A stretch of DNA of 64,000 bases, taken from contig NC_133158.1 in the NCBI RefSeq assembly GCF_040802235.1, positions 157,430,401 through 157,494,400 on the forward strand, in the 5' to 3' direction. This stretch comes from Manis javanica. Taxonomy: Eukaryota > Chordata > Mammalia > Pholidota > Manidae. A model generated the notes under the pieces. The model was not told the origin of the DNA and searched no databases. It saw only the letters and a list, made by a program, of their open reading frames with translations. This document shows, piece after piece, positions 45,337-56,140 of this stretch; position 1 is the stretch's first letter, and the number at the start of each line of letters is the position of its first letter. The position numbers and the translations under genes were made by a program.

Positions 45337-47033
45337 ATGACTTTTTCCTCCTTTACTGCTCTCTTGCTTTTTTCCTCATTCCTATTGTCTTCCCCGCCAC
45401 CCCAGCCTCCTTTGTATGGCGATTCAAAGTCAGACAGACTTACACACAGCATCAAACAAAAGTTACTGCTCTCATTGCCACACCAGACTGCCCTCTGAAA
45501 AGCTTCTCTGAGCCTTTATACCTCCACTTTCCTCCCTCCACCGAAGTGTTCACTAGCAGCTACCCTTATTCTCCCTACCTCTGCTTCCTCTATGACCAAA
45601 AACAAGCCTATTGCAGGTGATAGCCAGACACCTACAGGAGATGTCCCTACTGGTCTTGCGCCATTCACTACATGAGTAACTTCCAGTACCCACAGTATTA
45701 CTCCTCCAACCGTTTCATGAAATATCCCAACGACTCATTCTCCTTATCAATCCCAGATCCCTGGGACTCTTGATGAGCTGCCAGAGTCACAGCCTGAGTT
45801 TTCTATGGGGGGGGGGGTCCTCGACCCCCCACGGTACCCTTCATATCTCTCAAAAGTATGTTCCCTCTCATTCCCAAATCTCTCAAGTTGCATCAGATAT
45901 CAGACATTCTGAAAAAGTCATTATCCAAACTCTTGATGGCGCCTCTTCATCTTCTTATCCCCACCCCTCTTCCCATTTCTCCTACTCTTCATTACAGCTC
46001 ATTCAGGACACCACCATCTTTCTCAACCACACCCTTAACACAGCCAATTGCTTCTTGTGTGCATCACTACAGCGCCCACTGCTGGCCGCCGTGCTCCTTA
46101 ATATTTCCAACTACTCCTTCCATGCAGAAAGACAACCCCTCTGCCCCCTGGCAGACATACCCCTATGGGAACCAGAATACGCAGATACTCTCACCATCCA
46201 CCACTGTGTAGGCCCAACTACACCCCCCCTCCAGTGCACTTCACTGCGTCTCTATCTACACCCCTACCTCCGGCTCTAAGACTTTTATGCAACCGGGACA
46301 CTTCTTTTGGTGTAATGGCAGTCTTTTCAACTCACTGCCTCTCAACTCCGATACACCCTGCATTCTCATCACCCTAATCCCACAGTTAACACTTTACAGC
46401 ATGGCAGAATTCCTTGAGCTCCTACCTCCCTTGCCCTTGCGCACAAAAAGAGCTGCTTTCCTTCCCATCATGGTCAGTAGCTCTTTGATCACCTCAGCCA
46501 TTGGGGCAGGGTTTTCGGGAGAAGCCTTGGGTCACTCTCTATAGGCAGTTAGAGATCTCAACGCCAAACTTGAGGGAGCCCTGACATCCACTGCCGATTC
46601 TCTAGCCTCTCTCCAAAGACAGGTCACTTCGCTAGCTAAAGTCACCTTTCAAAACCGGCGGGCCCTAGATCTGCTTACAGCCGAGAAGGGCGGCACCTGC
46701 GTCTTCCTCTGGGAAGAGTGCTGCTATTCCGGCATTGTAGAAACTAACATTACCAAACTCACCGACCTTGCCTCCAGCCTCCACTCTGCTTCCAATTCCA
46801 ACCCATTCTCTTCAATACTAACAAACCCCCTCCTCACCTGGCTCTGGCCCATTGCAGGCCCCATAATAATCATTCTTCTCGCCTGTCTCTTCTTACCCTG
46901 TATAATAAAGTTCATCAAATCCCAAGTCGGAAAAATCTCTAATCAAGCTTTCAACCAGCTTTTACTCAGGAACTATCAGCTTCTGGCCACAGAAGATCCC
47001 TCACCCTCAGGTGACCTCCTCACCACACGCTGA
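45337..47033 (+). pseudogene. env: Proviral env (surface and transmembrane subunits), broken
   Basis: Env mediates attachment and membrane fusion in intact viruses. ATG 45337 starts a hydrophobic signal-peptide-like stretch. The surface subunit continues in a second frame (to 46279) with NX[ST] sites and a CXXC motif (CFLC, 46049-46060). The transmembrane subunit is in a third frame: furin-type RTKR at 46440-46451, a hydrophobic fusion-peptide-like segment, TAG at 46542-46544, the CX6CC motif at 46698-46724, a membrane anchor near 46850-46915 and the natural stop TGA 47031-47033. At least two frameshifts and one or more nonsense codons inactivate it. Full span fits env of about 565 codons. 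Confidence 0.85.
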
Positions 47034-47316
47034 GATGGACCCCTCTCTCCACTGGAAACTGTTCCTGGAAACAATGGCCGCAGACGCCTGGCTCCTGACA
47101 CCCATATCCTCTTGGCACCATTGGAATCAACAGGTCCTCAACCTATGGTTACAGGGAACCTTCATTGATTTCCAAACCTGAAGAAGTCCACATCTACTCG
47201 TCCTTACTGTGGGGAGTCCTATCAACCCTTTCCTCCCAATCCTCAAGCCCTCACTCCCTTCTCCGCCCCTGTTCAGCAGGAAGCAGCCAGAGAGAAAGAA
47301 ACGTCCACAAACCCAT

Positions 47317-47334
47317 AGAGGAGAAAGGGGGGAA
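47317..47334 (+). other. Polypurine tract
   Basis: AGAGGAGAAAGGGGGGAA, 18 purines in a row, lies immediately upstream of the 3' LTR, as needed for plus-strand priming. Confidence 0.92.
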
Positions 47335-47583
47335 TGAAGGGTCCCCACCAGTAAGATGGCAAACTTCCGACTTCTCTTCGGGGTCCTCAGTTCCCGTCGG
47401 CGCCACCTGAAGCCCAATCACCTCTCGCCCCCCTCCCAATCCCAGCACCTAGCCAACAGCCACCAGCCCTGTAGAAGTGACACCTCAATCAATTCATGCC
47501 CCTTCCTATATAACCCAGCACCTTTCCCTAATAAAGCAGAACTCTCCGGTGAATTGCTGCTATGTGTCGCTCCTTTCCTTTCA
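47335..47583 (+). repeat. 3' LTR of the ERV-F/Fc-like provirus
   Basis: 249 bp, TGAAGGGT...CTTTCA. By eye it differs from the 5' LTR at five positions with no indel; at each one the 3' copy has A or T where the 5' copy has G or C. Two of them are CpG changes. Confidence 0.95.
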
Positions 47584-47588
47584 GGTGA
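47584..47588 (+). repeat. Provirus target-site duplication, right copy (GGTGA)
   Basis: Repeats 40321-40325. L1 3'-UTR sequence continues directly after it. Confidence 0.88.
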
Positions 47589-47670
47589 AGGTACAAACTC
47601 CAATAAATCATGGGGATGTCATGTACAGCATGGTGACTACTATCAATGATATTGTAATATAAATTTAAGA
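47589..47670 (+). mobile_element. Tail of the L1 split by the provirus
   Basis: 'aggtacaaactcc' and 'gatgtcatgtacagcatgg' are the usual continuation of the L1 3' UTR that stops at 40320 ('gttgccaaggggagaagg' near 40275). Confidence 0.8.
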
Positions 47671-47679
47671 AAGGTAATA

Positions 47680-48390
47680 ACCAAATAGAAATACTAGAAC
47701 TGAAAAGTGTAACATCTGAAATGGAAAAATCACTGGGCAGGCTTAACAAAAAATTGAAATAAAGGTTAACTTGAAGAGAGATCCATAAAAATAACAAATT
47801 CTGAGAAAATAATAAAAGAATGAAAACACAAATTTGTGGGACATTATCTAGAGTTCTCACATACATTCAGGTGGATTCCTAGAAATAAGGGAAAAATTGG
47901 AGCAGAGAAGAAACATAAAAGAAAAATGGCTGAAATGTAACCAAACCTGGGGAAAAATACCAACAGACATATTCATAGAAGAAGAGAAGCTTACAGAACA
48001 GGCAGAAAACATACAAAGAAAATGACATATCATAGACAAATGACAAAACCAAAAATAAAAAGGTATCTTAAAAGCAATGATAGAGATAAAAATGGAGGTC
48101 AAAGGGATGTCTTTAAAGTGTTAGGAAATAAAATAAAATATTGTCAATCCAAAACTGTATGTTCAGAAAAGATAACCTTCAAAAATGAAGGCAAAATAAA
48201 TATATTTTCAGAATAATAAACACTGAGAGAATTTATTGCCAACAGATCTGCACTTTAGATATCCAAAAGGAAATTCTTCAGCCTGAAGAGATGTGACACT
48301 ATATAAAACTCAACGGTCCAGGGAAAAATGAAATGCACATGGAATTGTGTAGATGTGAATAAATACAAAGGTAATTTTTTTCATCTCAAT
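47680..48390 (+). mobile_element. Old L1/HAL1 ORF1-region fragment
   Basis: 'aaatcactgggcaggct' near 47728, 'aatttgtgggacattatc' near 47831, 'gatgtctttaaagtgtta' near 48107 and 'aaaaatgaaggcaaaata' near 48180 follow the ORF1 order of older L1 or HAL1 elements. No long frame is open and no ORF2 follows. Confidence 0.6.
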
Positions 48391-49199
48391 TTCTATAAAA
48401 GACAACTGACATTTTAAGCCAAAATCATAAAAATGTTATATCTTACATACATGTAAAAAATGTGAAACAGTGACACAGAGGACTGAGAAACTGAAATGTA
48501 ATGTTGAAATTTCTTAATTTTGTACTAAATGATATTATATTAATTCTAAGTGGACTATGGCAACTTAAAAGCAACCAATTAAAAATAATAATAAAATGAA
48601 AAAGATGAAACTAAAAAGCATCAAGACAAGTAAAATCAGGTATTTTTTAAAAAGGAATGAGGTTGTTATCTCCTAACTTATTATTAACAAAGTTGGAACA
48701 TTATCAGATCATGGCTTTAAGACTTGAGTTTAGATCTCCATAGCTTTAGTTACTACTTCTTAGTTTTATACCTTACTTAGCACAGTAATCCTACATTTGA
48801 GAAATGTCCTGTGCAATCTCTAATGAAAAATACAGTACAATTAAAAAATCTATTGCCACATACTATCAATAGCATATATACAAAAGAAAACAGAAAGTTG
48901 CTACTGTATTTTCTATTTCTTTGAGTTTATTTTTATTTTTCACTAGTTATAATATTTCTACTTTTCTCTGTTTTCAGTGTCTTCCTCTATCCAGACTTCC
49001 CCTATAGTGGAGCACTGCCAAGCATTCAAGTTTAAAGGTCATCAAATCAGTAATTTCAAAAAGACATGGATTTGAATCATTCTTCCTACCCTCAAAACGT
49101 GTGATTCGTGACATACGATGCACACAAGGCTTTGGAACCTGCCTCTGGAACTCGAGCTAACTGCCCACTGGCTCCTACCCGTGTCCTCACCTCCCCATT
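48391..49199. other. AT-rich DNA upstream of the CpG island
   Basis: No recognisable gene or repeat. Base composition changes sharply near 49100-49200 at the start of the CpG island. Confidence 0.45.
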
Positions 49200-49970
49200 A
49201 GAGCTGCGACAACTTTTTCCTCATTTCCCCCTCCCCCTCGTTTGCATCCGGAGGCCCAGGCCACGGGGTCGCGACGCCTCTGGGACCAGCGACCTGAGCG
49301 GCGGGGCGCCCGGCGCGGGGTGCGAACTTGGAGCGCGAGCGGCCTCCCGCCCCGGGAAAGGAGGGTCCGGGCAGGCCGGGCCACGCCCCTGCTTCCCGCG
49401 CCGCCCCTCCCCTGGCCGCTCTATTTTGTTTTCAATTTGAGAAGTCCTCTTCCTTCTCTTTGCTCGCAGATGAAATCAGAACCCCGGCCTGTCCTCGCGG
49501 GGGTCGAGGGACAGCGGGCTGGGCTGTGAGCGGGGCCCCGCGGGCGGGCGGGCGGGCGGAGAGCGGGGTCCGGGCGGCACTGGCGGCCGAGCTGCGCCGC
49601 GAGGCGGGCGCCCTGGGCTCGCAGGTGGTGGCCGAAGTTGCGGGCGCCTGGCGCTCGCGTCTGCGGAGGAGACGCGGGGGTCCCGCAGCGAGCTGCTCCC
49701 AGCGGGGCCTGGGCGTCGGGCCCCCCGGATCTCAGCGTCCGTGGCAGGGGGGACGGGTCCGCCCGAGGGACCGCGCCCGTGCAGAGCGGCTGCGCTTCCC
49801 GCCCGCTGCCGCGCTTTCAGCCTCCTGCGGGCTGCTGGCGCGTTGCACCGGGCCGGCCTCGCCCCCGCGCGTCGCTGACCCGGGCCTGGTCCCGCTCACC
49901 CGGCCCCTCCTGTGTGTCACAGGCCTTCCCTTGGCGCAGCTCCACGGACTCGGGCCAGGCCGACTCTCAG
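49200..49970 (+). promoter_or_regulatory. CpG island with probable first exon and promoter
   Basis: About 770 bp of very GC-rich, CpG-dense DNA in an otherwise AT-rich window, with GC boxes and a run of GGGC units near 49540. It ends with GACTCTCAG|GTAAAAGG, a good splice donor at 49970/49971 on the plus strand. Open frames through the island (for example 49328-50047) run past the donor and show no domain, so the first exon is probably non-coding or codes only a short N-terminus. Given the scramblase cluster order known from other mammals, PLSCR4 is a candidate, but nothing in the island itself identifies it. Direction rests on the donor alone. Confidence 0.72.
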
Positions 49971-50496
49971 GTAAAAGGGTTTACAGCAACTTCTGTGCTT
50001 GGCAGGCAGAAGGGGGAGAGGGTGCAGGAGGAAACCCATCCGTCTAGCAATTCGGGCAGACTGGGAGATATATTTATTTTGGGGTGTATTTGCATATAAA
50101 ATGAAATGACTCGTATTTCTAAAGTCTGGTTTTCTTCTAATTTGTATTGTCGCCATTTTTTACCTTTAAATTTTTCATGTTATATTGCATACTTTAAAAA
50201 GGAACCATCTATACAGTTCCCAGTGAAGACAGTATGTACTAAGTTGTTTTCCCACCTACTTAAGGATATAGATTTAGTATTTTCAGTTGCATGCCTCTCT
50301 TACAGAAATATACAAATAATCTTACAACATAAATTGACTCAAGTGTTTGTAGGATTCATTTCATATTAAGATATAATTAAATTAATAATTATATGCATTC
50401 TAATAATAAAAGCTCTGTGTAACCATATATGGGTATCTATATGTTTGTTATTCCATAGTAATAGATCTTGATTTATCTTGTAAGTGCAAAGCCTTT
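49971..50496 (+). other. Probable start of intron 1 downstream of the CpG island
   Basis: Composition falls back to AT-rich within 100 bp after the donor. No second exon is seen before the retroviral insertion. Confidence 0.45.
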
Positions 50497-50815
50497 TGTA
50501 ACTGGTGGTAGGTCAGGAATCCCAGGGCAAAATACCTTTGAAACCGAAATCAGTCAAAGATAGAAATAAGGTGGGAGAAACCAGTTTATTGCTTACAAGC
50601 AGTCATACACTTCTACTCTCCTGTGTCTCTTGCGACCCAGCTGGAGAAGAAGGGCCACCAGCCAGCTTCTGTGGTCCAGATGTGTCCTCCCACACTCTTG
50701 TAGTTACCTGTTGATATGGAGATGGACTACTTATCTCCAACCCTTGGCAACACCTATTGCTATGGAGATGCACTAAGGCCAAGCAAGGATTCTGGAAATA
50801 TTCCAATTCTACCCA
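50497..50815 (-). repeat. 3' LTR of the minus-strand retrovirus
   Basis: On the plus strand it starts TGTAACTGG and ends TCTACCCA, so on the minus strand it runs TGGGTAGA to CCAGTTACA. A minus-strand AATAAA lies at 50585-50590. It has a short insertion relative to the other LTR near 50504. Confidence 0.8.
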
Positions 50816-51640
50816 CAAACCACCCTTCCAGAAATCTCACCTCACAATATACGTGTTTGGCATCTTCCACAGTGGCCCCTGTGCAAGGAAACTGGAGCAT
50901 TGTAACCAAACTAGTAACATACAATAGCAACAGCAATAAAATCCTGATAATCCTCCATCCAGATAATTCAACTATGTTCTAAGTCCTATGCAGATTAAGC
51001 CCATAGCTCACCATTTCCACAGGCAGTCAGTAGCTGAATGGGTAGGGAGTTCAGAGCGCAGCAGCTGCAGCCAGGGGGGCACATCCAGGCCACAAGGACT
51101 ATAGAAGAAAGTAACCTTAAGGGTGATAAGATATATGCTTTAATGACACCAGCATAGGCAAATCTTGTCCATCAGGTAGGATACATGCAAGAAAGTGGTC
51201 CTCTGATAGGACAGTGGCAGGAATGGGACCTCATCCTGGTCTAGTATGCCAGATTTTGACCACACTCCCTGTGGGAGTTAAAGATGGGTTGATATATAGG
51301 GCCATGGGAGGTACATGCACTGGCCATGAAGATCTAACAAAACTTCCCTATAAGATGCTCTTACCTCCTGGGTGTTTGGCTACACTACTGCGATCTTTTC
51401 GGGGGAACTCTGCTGTTACTCCAGGAACACACAGGAGGCCAACTTCCAGGCCTTTTCCCCAAGGTGCCGGAAGGGCCAGCCATGGCTGGTCCAAGTGTTG
51501 AAATGTCCAGGAACACGTCCTCTCACCAGAGTCTCCCGGGTTTAACACAGTTGGGGCTGGCAGCAGGAGGTTGCTCTGCTGGCCATATCCTGGCTTCAAT
51601 AACTCCTCTTTTTTTGCACATGTAACTGTATAGGAGAGGC
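50816..51640 (-). pseudogene. Retroviral region between integrase and 3' LTR, unassigned
   Basis: Minus-strand short open frames (for example 51348-51599) exist but show no env signal, membrane anchor, CX6CC or other domain I recognise. Some class III elements carry a dUTPase after integrase, but I cannot support that here. Confidence 0.35.
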
Positions 51641-52300
51641 AGCAATGTGTGTTAGCATATCCACAGGGCCCAAGGCTCCTTTTTGGGGCTTCTCATTCAA
51701 ATGCCATAGCAATGTCCATAAGCAAACTCAACAGCCCTGTAGACTAATGGTGTCTGAATTCCAGCCAGAGTTCAACTATTGTACCTGTTTATCATGCCTG
51801 CCCCGGCAGGGTTATATGGTACATGAAACTTCCACTTTATTCCTAATTGCTACACCCATTCTTGTAACACATGTCCAGTAAAGTGGGTGCCTTGATTGCT
51901 CTCAATCACCTACAGCTGGCCATAGGCTGCAAAGAGAAACTCTAGGCTCCTTCTGCTGTTTTACTGATCTCTGCATGACATGGAGGAAAAGCAACCAACA
52001 GTCCAGAAGCTGTGTCCACAAAAGTCATGGCATACCGATATCCTTCTGACATAGGTAGAGGCCCAATATAGTCTATCTGCCACCTGACAAGGGGTATTGG
52101 CCCCTTTACCATTGTCCCATATTGCTGCGGGACTCTGTAAGTCCATCTTAGAGCACACAAGACCTCCATCTGGGCTCTGCTGACTTCTAAGGTCAACTAA
52201 AGCCCCACTGACGCACTAGAGCCAACATTGTCTTTTGCCCCACATGCAACAAATGCCGATGTAACCATTAGGCTACATCAGAGGCAGGATTTTCTTCTAG
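51641..52300 (-). pseudogene. Integrase of the minus-strand retrovirus, broken
   Basis: The core starts with WQIDYIGPLP followed by YAMTFVDTASGLLVAFP (51942-52196), containing the first catalytic Asp. In the second catalytic block, ESNQGTHFTGH, the Asp is Asn (codon at 51895-51897), which would abolish catalysis. Stops interrupt the frame on either side. The zinc-binding H-x3-H part lies near 52230-52260 (WLHRHLLH). Confidence 0.78.
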
Positions 52301-53110
52301 CCAATGCACCTGGGCCAATGTGTCTGCTTTATCGTTCCCTGGGGATGACAAAGGCAAATGGCCAGTCACGTGATATATAGTAACTGTCTTAGTCTGACCA
52401 GAGGCCCATAGGTCTTGCCACAACTCTTGCCCCCAAAGGGGTCAGTGACCAACCATCCAGTTGGCATGGTACCATGTCGGTAGCCACAGGGTCAAGCCCT
52501 GATAGACAGCCTAGCTGTCAGTGCAGACAACTATGGCGGAAGACTCCTGGGTGATCATGAGCCATACTGCCTGCAGCTCAGCCCATTAGCTGCTCCTACC
52601 TTCTTCATTTGCCATTCATAGTGTCTCAGTCTTAGGATGGAAAGCCACAGCCCTCCACTTCAGGGGCTGCCCATAACTGGAGCTGTCTATATACCAAGCA
52701 TCTTCAGTTACAGGGGCTTTTCCCTCCTGATAAGGATGTACCTACCAATGGCTCAAAAGCAAGTTCTTCTTGCTTTTCATTGGTATATGTCACCGGCCCC
52801 AATAAACGGTGGAGTTCTCCACTTAAGGGGCTAGTAGAAAGGGCACTATGCTACTGTAAATATGCACCCCATTTGGCCAGTGTAGGCATCTGTGCCATGC
52901 CACTCCGTGGACTTTGGGTCCAGTCTTGCACCCACCCCAGGATAGAATAGGTGGTTATTAACTTGGTCGGAGTTATTCCGGCGATGAGCTCCATAGCCAG
53001 CAAGGCATGGTACACAGCAGCCAGTTGCTTCTCTGTCAAGGTGTACTAGATCTCTGCTCCTTTTCATAGTTGTGACCAAAATCCAATAGGTTGGTGTGTG
53101 CATTCAAGCC
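52301..53110 (-). pseudogene. RNase H/connection region of the minus-strand retrovirus, broken
   Basis: Minus strand 52851-53039 reads TEKQLAAVYHALLAME and ends AKWGAYLQ, the tether region before RNase H. Further along, GHLPLSSPGNDKADTLA near 52320-52370 resembles the end of RNase H. Frames shift several times. Confidence 0.7.
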
Positions 53111-53399
53111 ACTGCCAAAGGCCCCATCCATAACCATCTTCCATTACATGAACATCTAGCTCATGGGAACTTGTTCAGTCCATTACACTCAAGGCCTGTA
53201 CTGCCTTGACTGCTCACTTAGCAGCAGTAAAAACGGCTGCACATATTTCATCACAATCACCTTATGCCCTTTCATACCAACCAGTATAAGGGCTTCAGAA
53301 TTTGTGCCAAGTGTGGGATAAACACTCTCCAGTAGCCTGAAAGACCCAAAAACTCTTGTAATACTGCTGCAGTGGTAGGGATAGGGAAAGCCTGGACCT

Positions 53400-54100
53400 T
53401 GTCTATGACTGCTTCTGGGATAACTTTAGTTTTACCTGAACAGACAACCCATGTATTTTTGAGACAAACCAGGTCCCTGAACCTTGGTGCTATTCACAGC
53501 CCATCCTTTATCCTGTAGATGTTGCAGCAGTCTGGGAACTGCTCCTTCTAAATCTGCAAGAGAATCAGACATGAGTGTAATATCATCAATGTACTGATAC
53601 AGCCACACCATCTGTGGTTTCTCCCACGTGGCTGAGTCCTGGGCTAAAGTCCATGACAAATGGTGGAACTGTGGAGTTATCCCTGTGGAAGGACAGTGAA
53701 TGTCCACTGCTGGCCTTCCCATGTGAAGGCAAACTGTTCCTGACTTTCCTGTGCTGTGTCAATAGAGAAGAAAGCATTAGGAAGGACCACAACGTAATAA
53801 TATATCCCTAGTTCATGACTGAGGGTGTCCATAGGGATGCTGTAGAGGGGACAGCAGCATGCAAAGGGGATGTGACTTCATTCAATTCCCTGTAATCCCC
53901 GGTCACATGCCAGGAGCCATTTGGCTTTTACTCTGGCCATTCCGGGGAATTAAAAGAAATATGAGTGGGCTTTATGATGTCCACCTTCTCCAACTCCTGT
54001 AGAGTTCTCCAATTTCCTTGTGACCCCCAAGCAATTTATACTGCTTAGTATTTGTCACCTGCTGAGGTACAGGATGAGCTATAGGTGGGTGCTTAGCATG
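53400..54100 (-). pseudogene. Reverse transcriptase of the minus-strand retrovirus, broken
   Basis: Minus strand 53432-53722 is open for 96 codons and includes the intact catalytic YIDD box (53582-53593) in QYIDDITLMSDS, followed by LLQHLQDKGWAVNSTKVQ. Upstream blocks lie in other frames, with stops near 53850-54000. Confidence 0.82.
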
Positions 54101-54258
54101 TCCCCTCAGAAATGAACACATACCCTCAGTCTGAACTCACCTGTAGTGGTCTATAACCACAGGCCCTTCATGGTACCTAGCCCCAAAATATATTCAGGGA
54201 TGGGAGAAATGTATTCAGTATACTCCTTTGGGGGTAAACGCTCTATCCCAGAAGGGAT

Positions 54259-54501
54259 TTAGGCGTTCTTCACTCTAATTGCCTTACCCCTACAGCCATC
54301 TGTCACAGCAGGGGTCCCAGGAAAACACTTACAGTTGCCATAAATCAGGAAAAAATCAGCTCCTGTGTTCATCAGTCCCAGGACACACTGCACATTCATG
54401 GGGGACCAATGAATTGCTAATTCTACATGTGGCCTCTGGTCCCCACCACATCCCCCAAGGTGGGGACCTTGATCCCCCTTCAGTTGAACCACGATGCCCA
54501 A
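54259..54501 (-). pseudogene. Protease fragment of the minus-strand retrovirus
   Basis: The motif LMNTGADFFLIYG corresponds to the aspartic-protease active site, where the catalytic Asp of DTGA is Asn. It lies between the gag-like region and reverse transcriptase, as expected. Confidence 0.65.
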
Positions 54502-54599
54502 TCATCATCTTTTGGGGGTGAGAGCTCAGGCAAATCCTGAGTACTGTCCCCCAGGAAGTCTTACAGGGACACACGCCGGACATGGGGCTTTGCCTCTGG

Positions 54600-56135
54600 C
54601 TTCCATGTCCTGGACCTCAGTAGCTGGAACTGCTACTCTGCCTTTAATTGGTGCCACAGTTCTAACAAGATCTTATTCGGCTTTCCAGCAAGTTTTTCTT
54701 TCACTACCTCCACCTTTATCAAATCAACCCAAATCTGGGTCCTCAAAACATTTATGGGACCCTTTGGACCTCTCTTTTCAGTTGCAGCCTGTACTTCCTT
54801 CTGTGCTCTTACTGTTTCAACCTTCCCTAGATCTGCTAAAATGCAAGTAGCCTCACTTATGGGTTGCCCTATGTGGGGGTGAAGAATAGTCACTAGGGAC
54901 CCAAAGAGAGATGGGGTTGCTGTATGAAGCACCAGATTTCTCATTCCTATGGTGAACAGCTCGTCATTGGGGCCCTGGGGGGTCCATATTAATGATGGTA
55001 TTTTTCATGCCCTGCTCCCGTAACACCTGCTGGAACTCTGTTTGTTTTCCAGCTAGTGGGTAAATATGGTAAGTCACATTTATTAGACCAAACTGATCTG
55101 ATGACTGCTGTCAGCCAATCCAGAAGCGCCTAATTCCTTGAGGTGTGATGGGCACTTAGCAGCTGCTACTGGAGGGAAGGGTGAGTTGTCTACCCATTTC
55201 AGAACCCAACATAAGGTTTTCCACTCCCATGCATATCCCAGAGACACAGAAGCCATGTAGACAGAGGTTCCAAGAGCTTCTGCCAAAACCAGATGCTCAT
55301 CCTAGGTATAGGGGTGGAGCATGGAGTGCTCCACAACCTGGGATGGGAGTGGCTCCTCCCCCCTGAGGAGCCCGCTATTGCTGCATTTTTATTTTCTTAA
55401 TTACAACTGGGAGGGCTTTAAATATGGGAGAGGCATGTGCTGTTGGCCTTGACAACAGATCAGCCTTTTGCTCCACCCCCTCATCCTCTCTCAACATCTT
55501 CTCTACCATCTCCAGTGCAAAGGCACCACTCTTTCCTGCCCCTTCCCCATGGCCTCCTGCAATGTGGATTCTCCTGCTGCCTCCTCCCTCACTACTAACT
55601 TATCTTCCAGGAGCGGGACCCATCTTTTCAATAACTGTCTCTCTTTCTTCAGGGCATCCTATAGGTCATCACCCATCTCCTCCAAGCAATGCTGAGGTAT
55701 GTCTCTCTCCCGCCAAAGTCCCTCTCTCTCCTCAGTAACCTTCTCTCTCTCCTCGATAACACTTTCCACTATTTCAAAAAAAAGACACCCCACTATCCCA
55801 GATGCTACATGGCCACTCAGGGCCTCTAAGCAGTCCTCACAGGGGGCTAACTCCCAGCTTCTGAAGTCTCCTCCCTCCCCCAATTCTGGGGTAGGCCCCA
55901 CCCCTCTAGGAGGTGTTTCACCCTAGACCAATTCCCCACTAGAGGCTCCCCAATTGGGAGCTCCACAGGTGGGGGGCTCCTGAGTGAAGTTGCAACCTCT
56001 ACCACTGATGCCACTGGGGCCTCCTGCCATCCACATGGAGGCTTCCGGGCATCTCCCCACCATCTCTACAGACAGCCTGCCTAAGGGTTGCACCTATGTA
56101 GAAGATTTCAGGTTCAGGGGTCCTACTGACTGCTG
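54600..56135 (-). pseudogene. Gag-like region of the minus-strand retrovirus
   Basis: Several short minus-strand frames. The one at 55659-55901 is acidic with repeated E-R-E-K/E-R-E-G patterns (VIEEREKVTEEREG), likely coiled coil. No major homology region or zinc knuckle was identified with confidence. Assigned mainly by position between 5' LTR and protease. Confidence 0.5.
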
Positions 56136-56140
56136 CCAGA

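Larger units (their letters stand above)
40326..47583 (+). mobile_element. Endogenous gammaretrovirus-like provirus, ERV-F/Fc type, defective
   Basis: A 7.26-kb provirus with two 249-bp LTRs, a tRNA-Phe primer-binding site, leader, gag, pro, a shortened pol, env, a polypurine tract and a 5-bp duplication. The order is that of class I retroviruses. A tRNA-Phe primer plus CX6CC-type env matches the ERV-F/Fc group known in many mammals. All genes carry stops and frameshifts, and RNase H/integrase are absent. The LTRs differ at five sites, all transitions, so insertion is fairly recent compared with the surrounding repeats. The host L1 resumes cleanly on both sides. Confidence 0.93.

Noticed and set aside
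45858-46211. 117-codon plus-strand frame overlapping env
   Set aside because: The neighbouring frame at 45770-46279 carries glycosylation sites and the CXXC motif; this one is its shadow.
49328-50047. 239-codon open frame through the CpG island
   Set aside because: High GC suppresses stop codons in all frames; overlapping frames are equally open, the ORF runs through a good splice donor, and no domain is visible.
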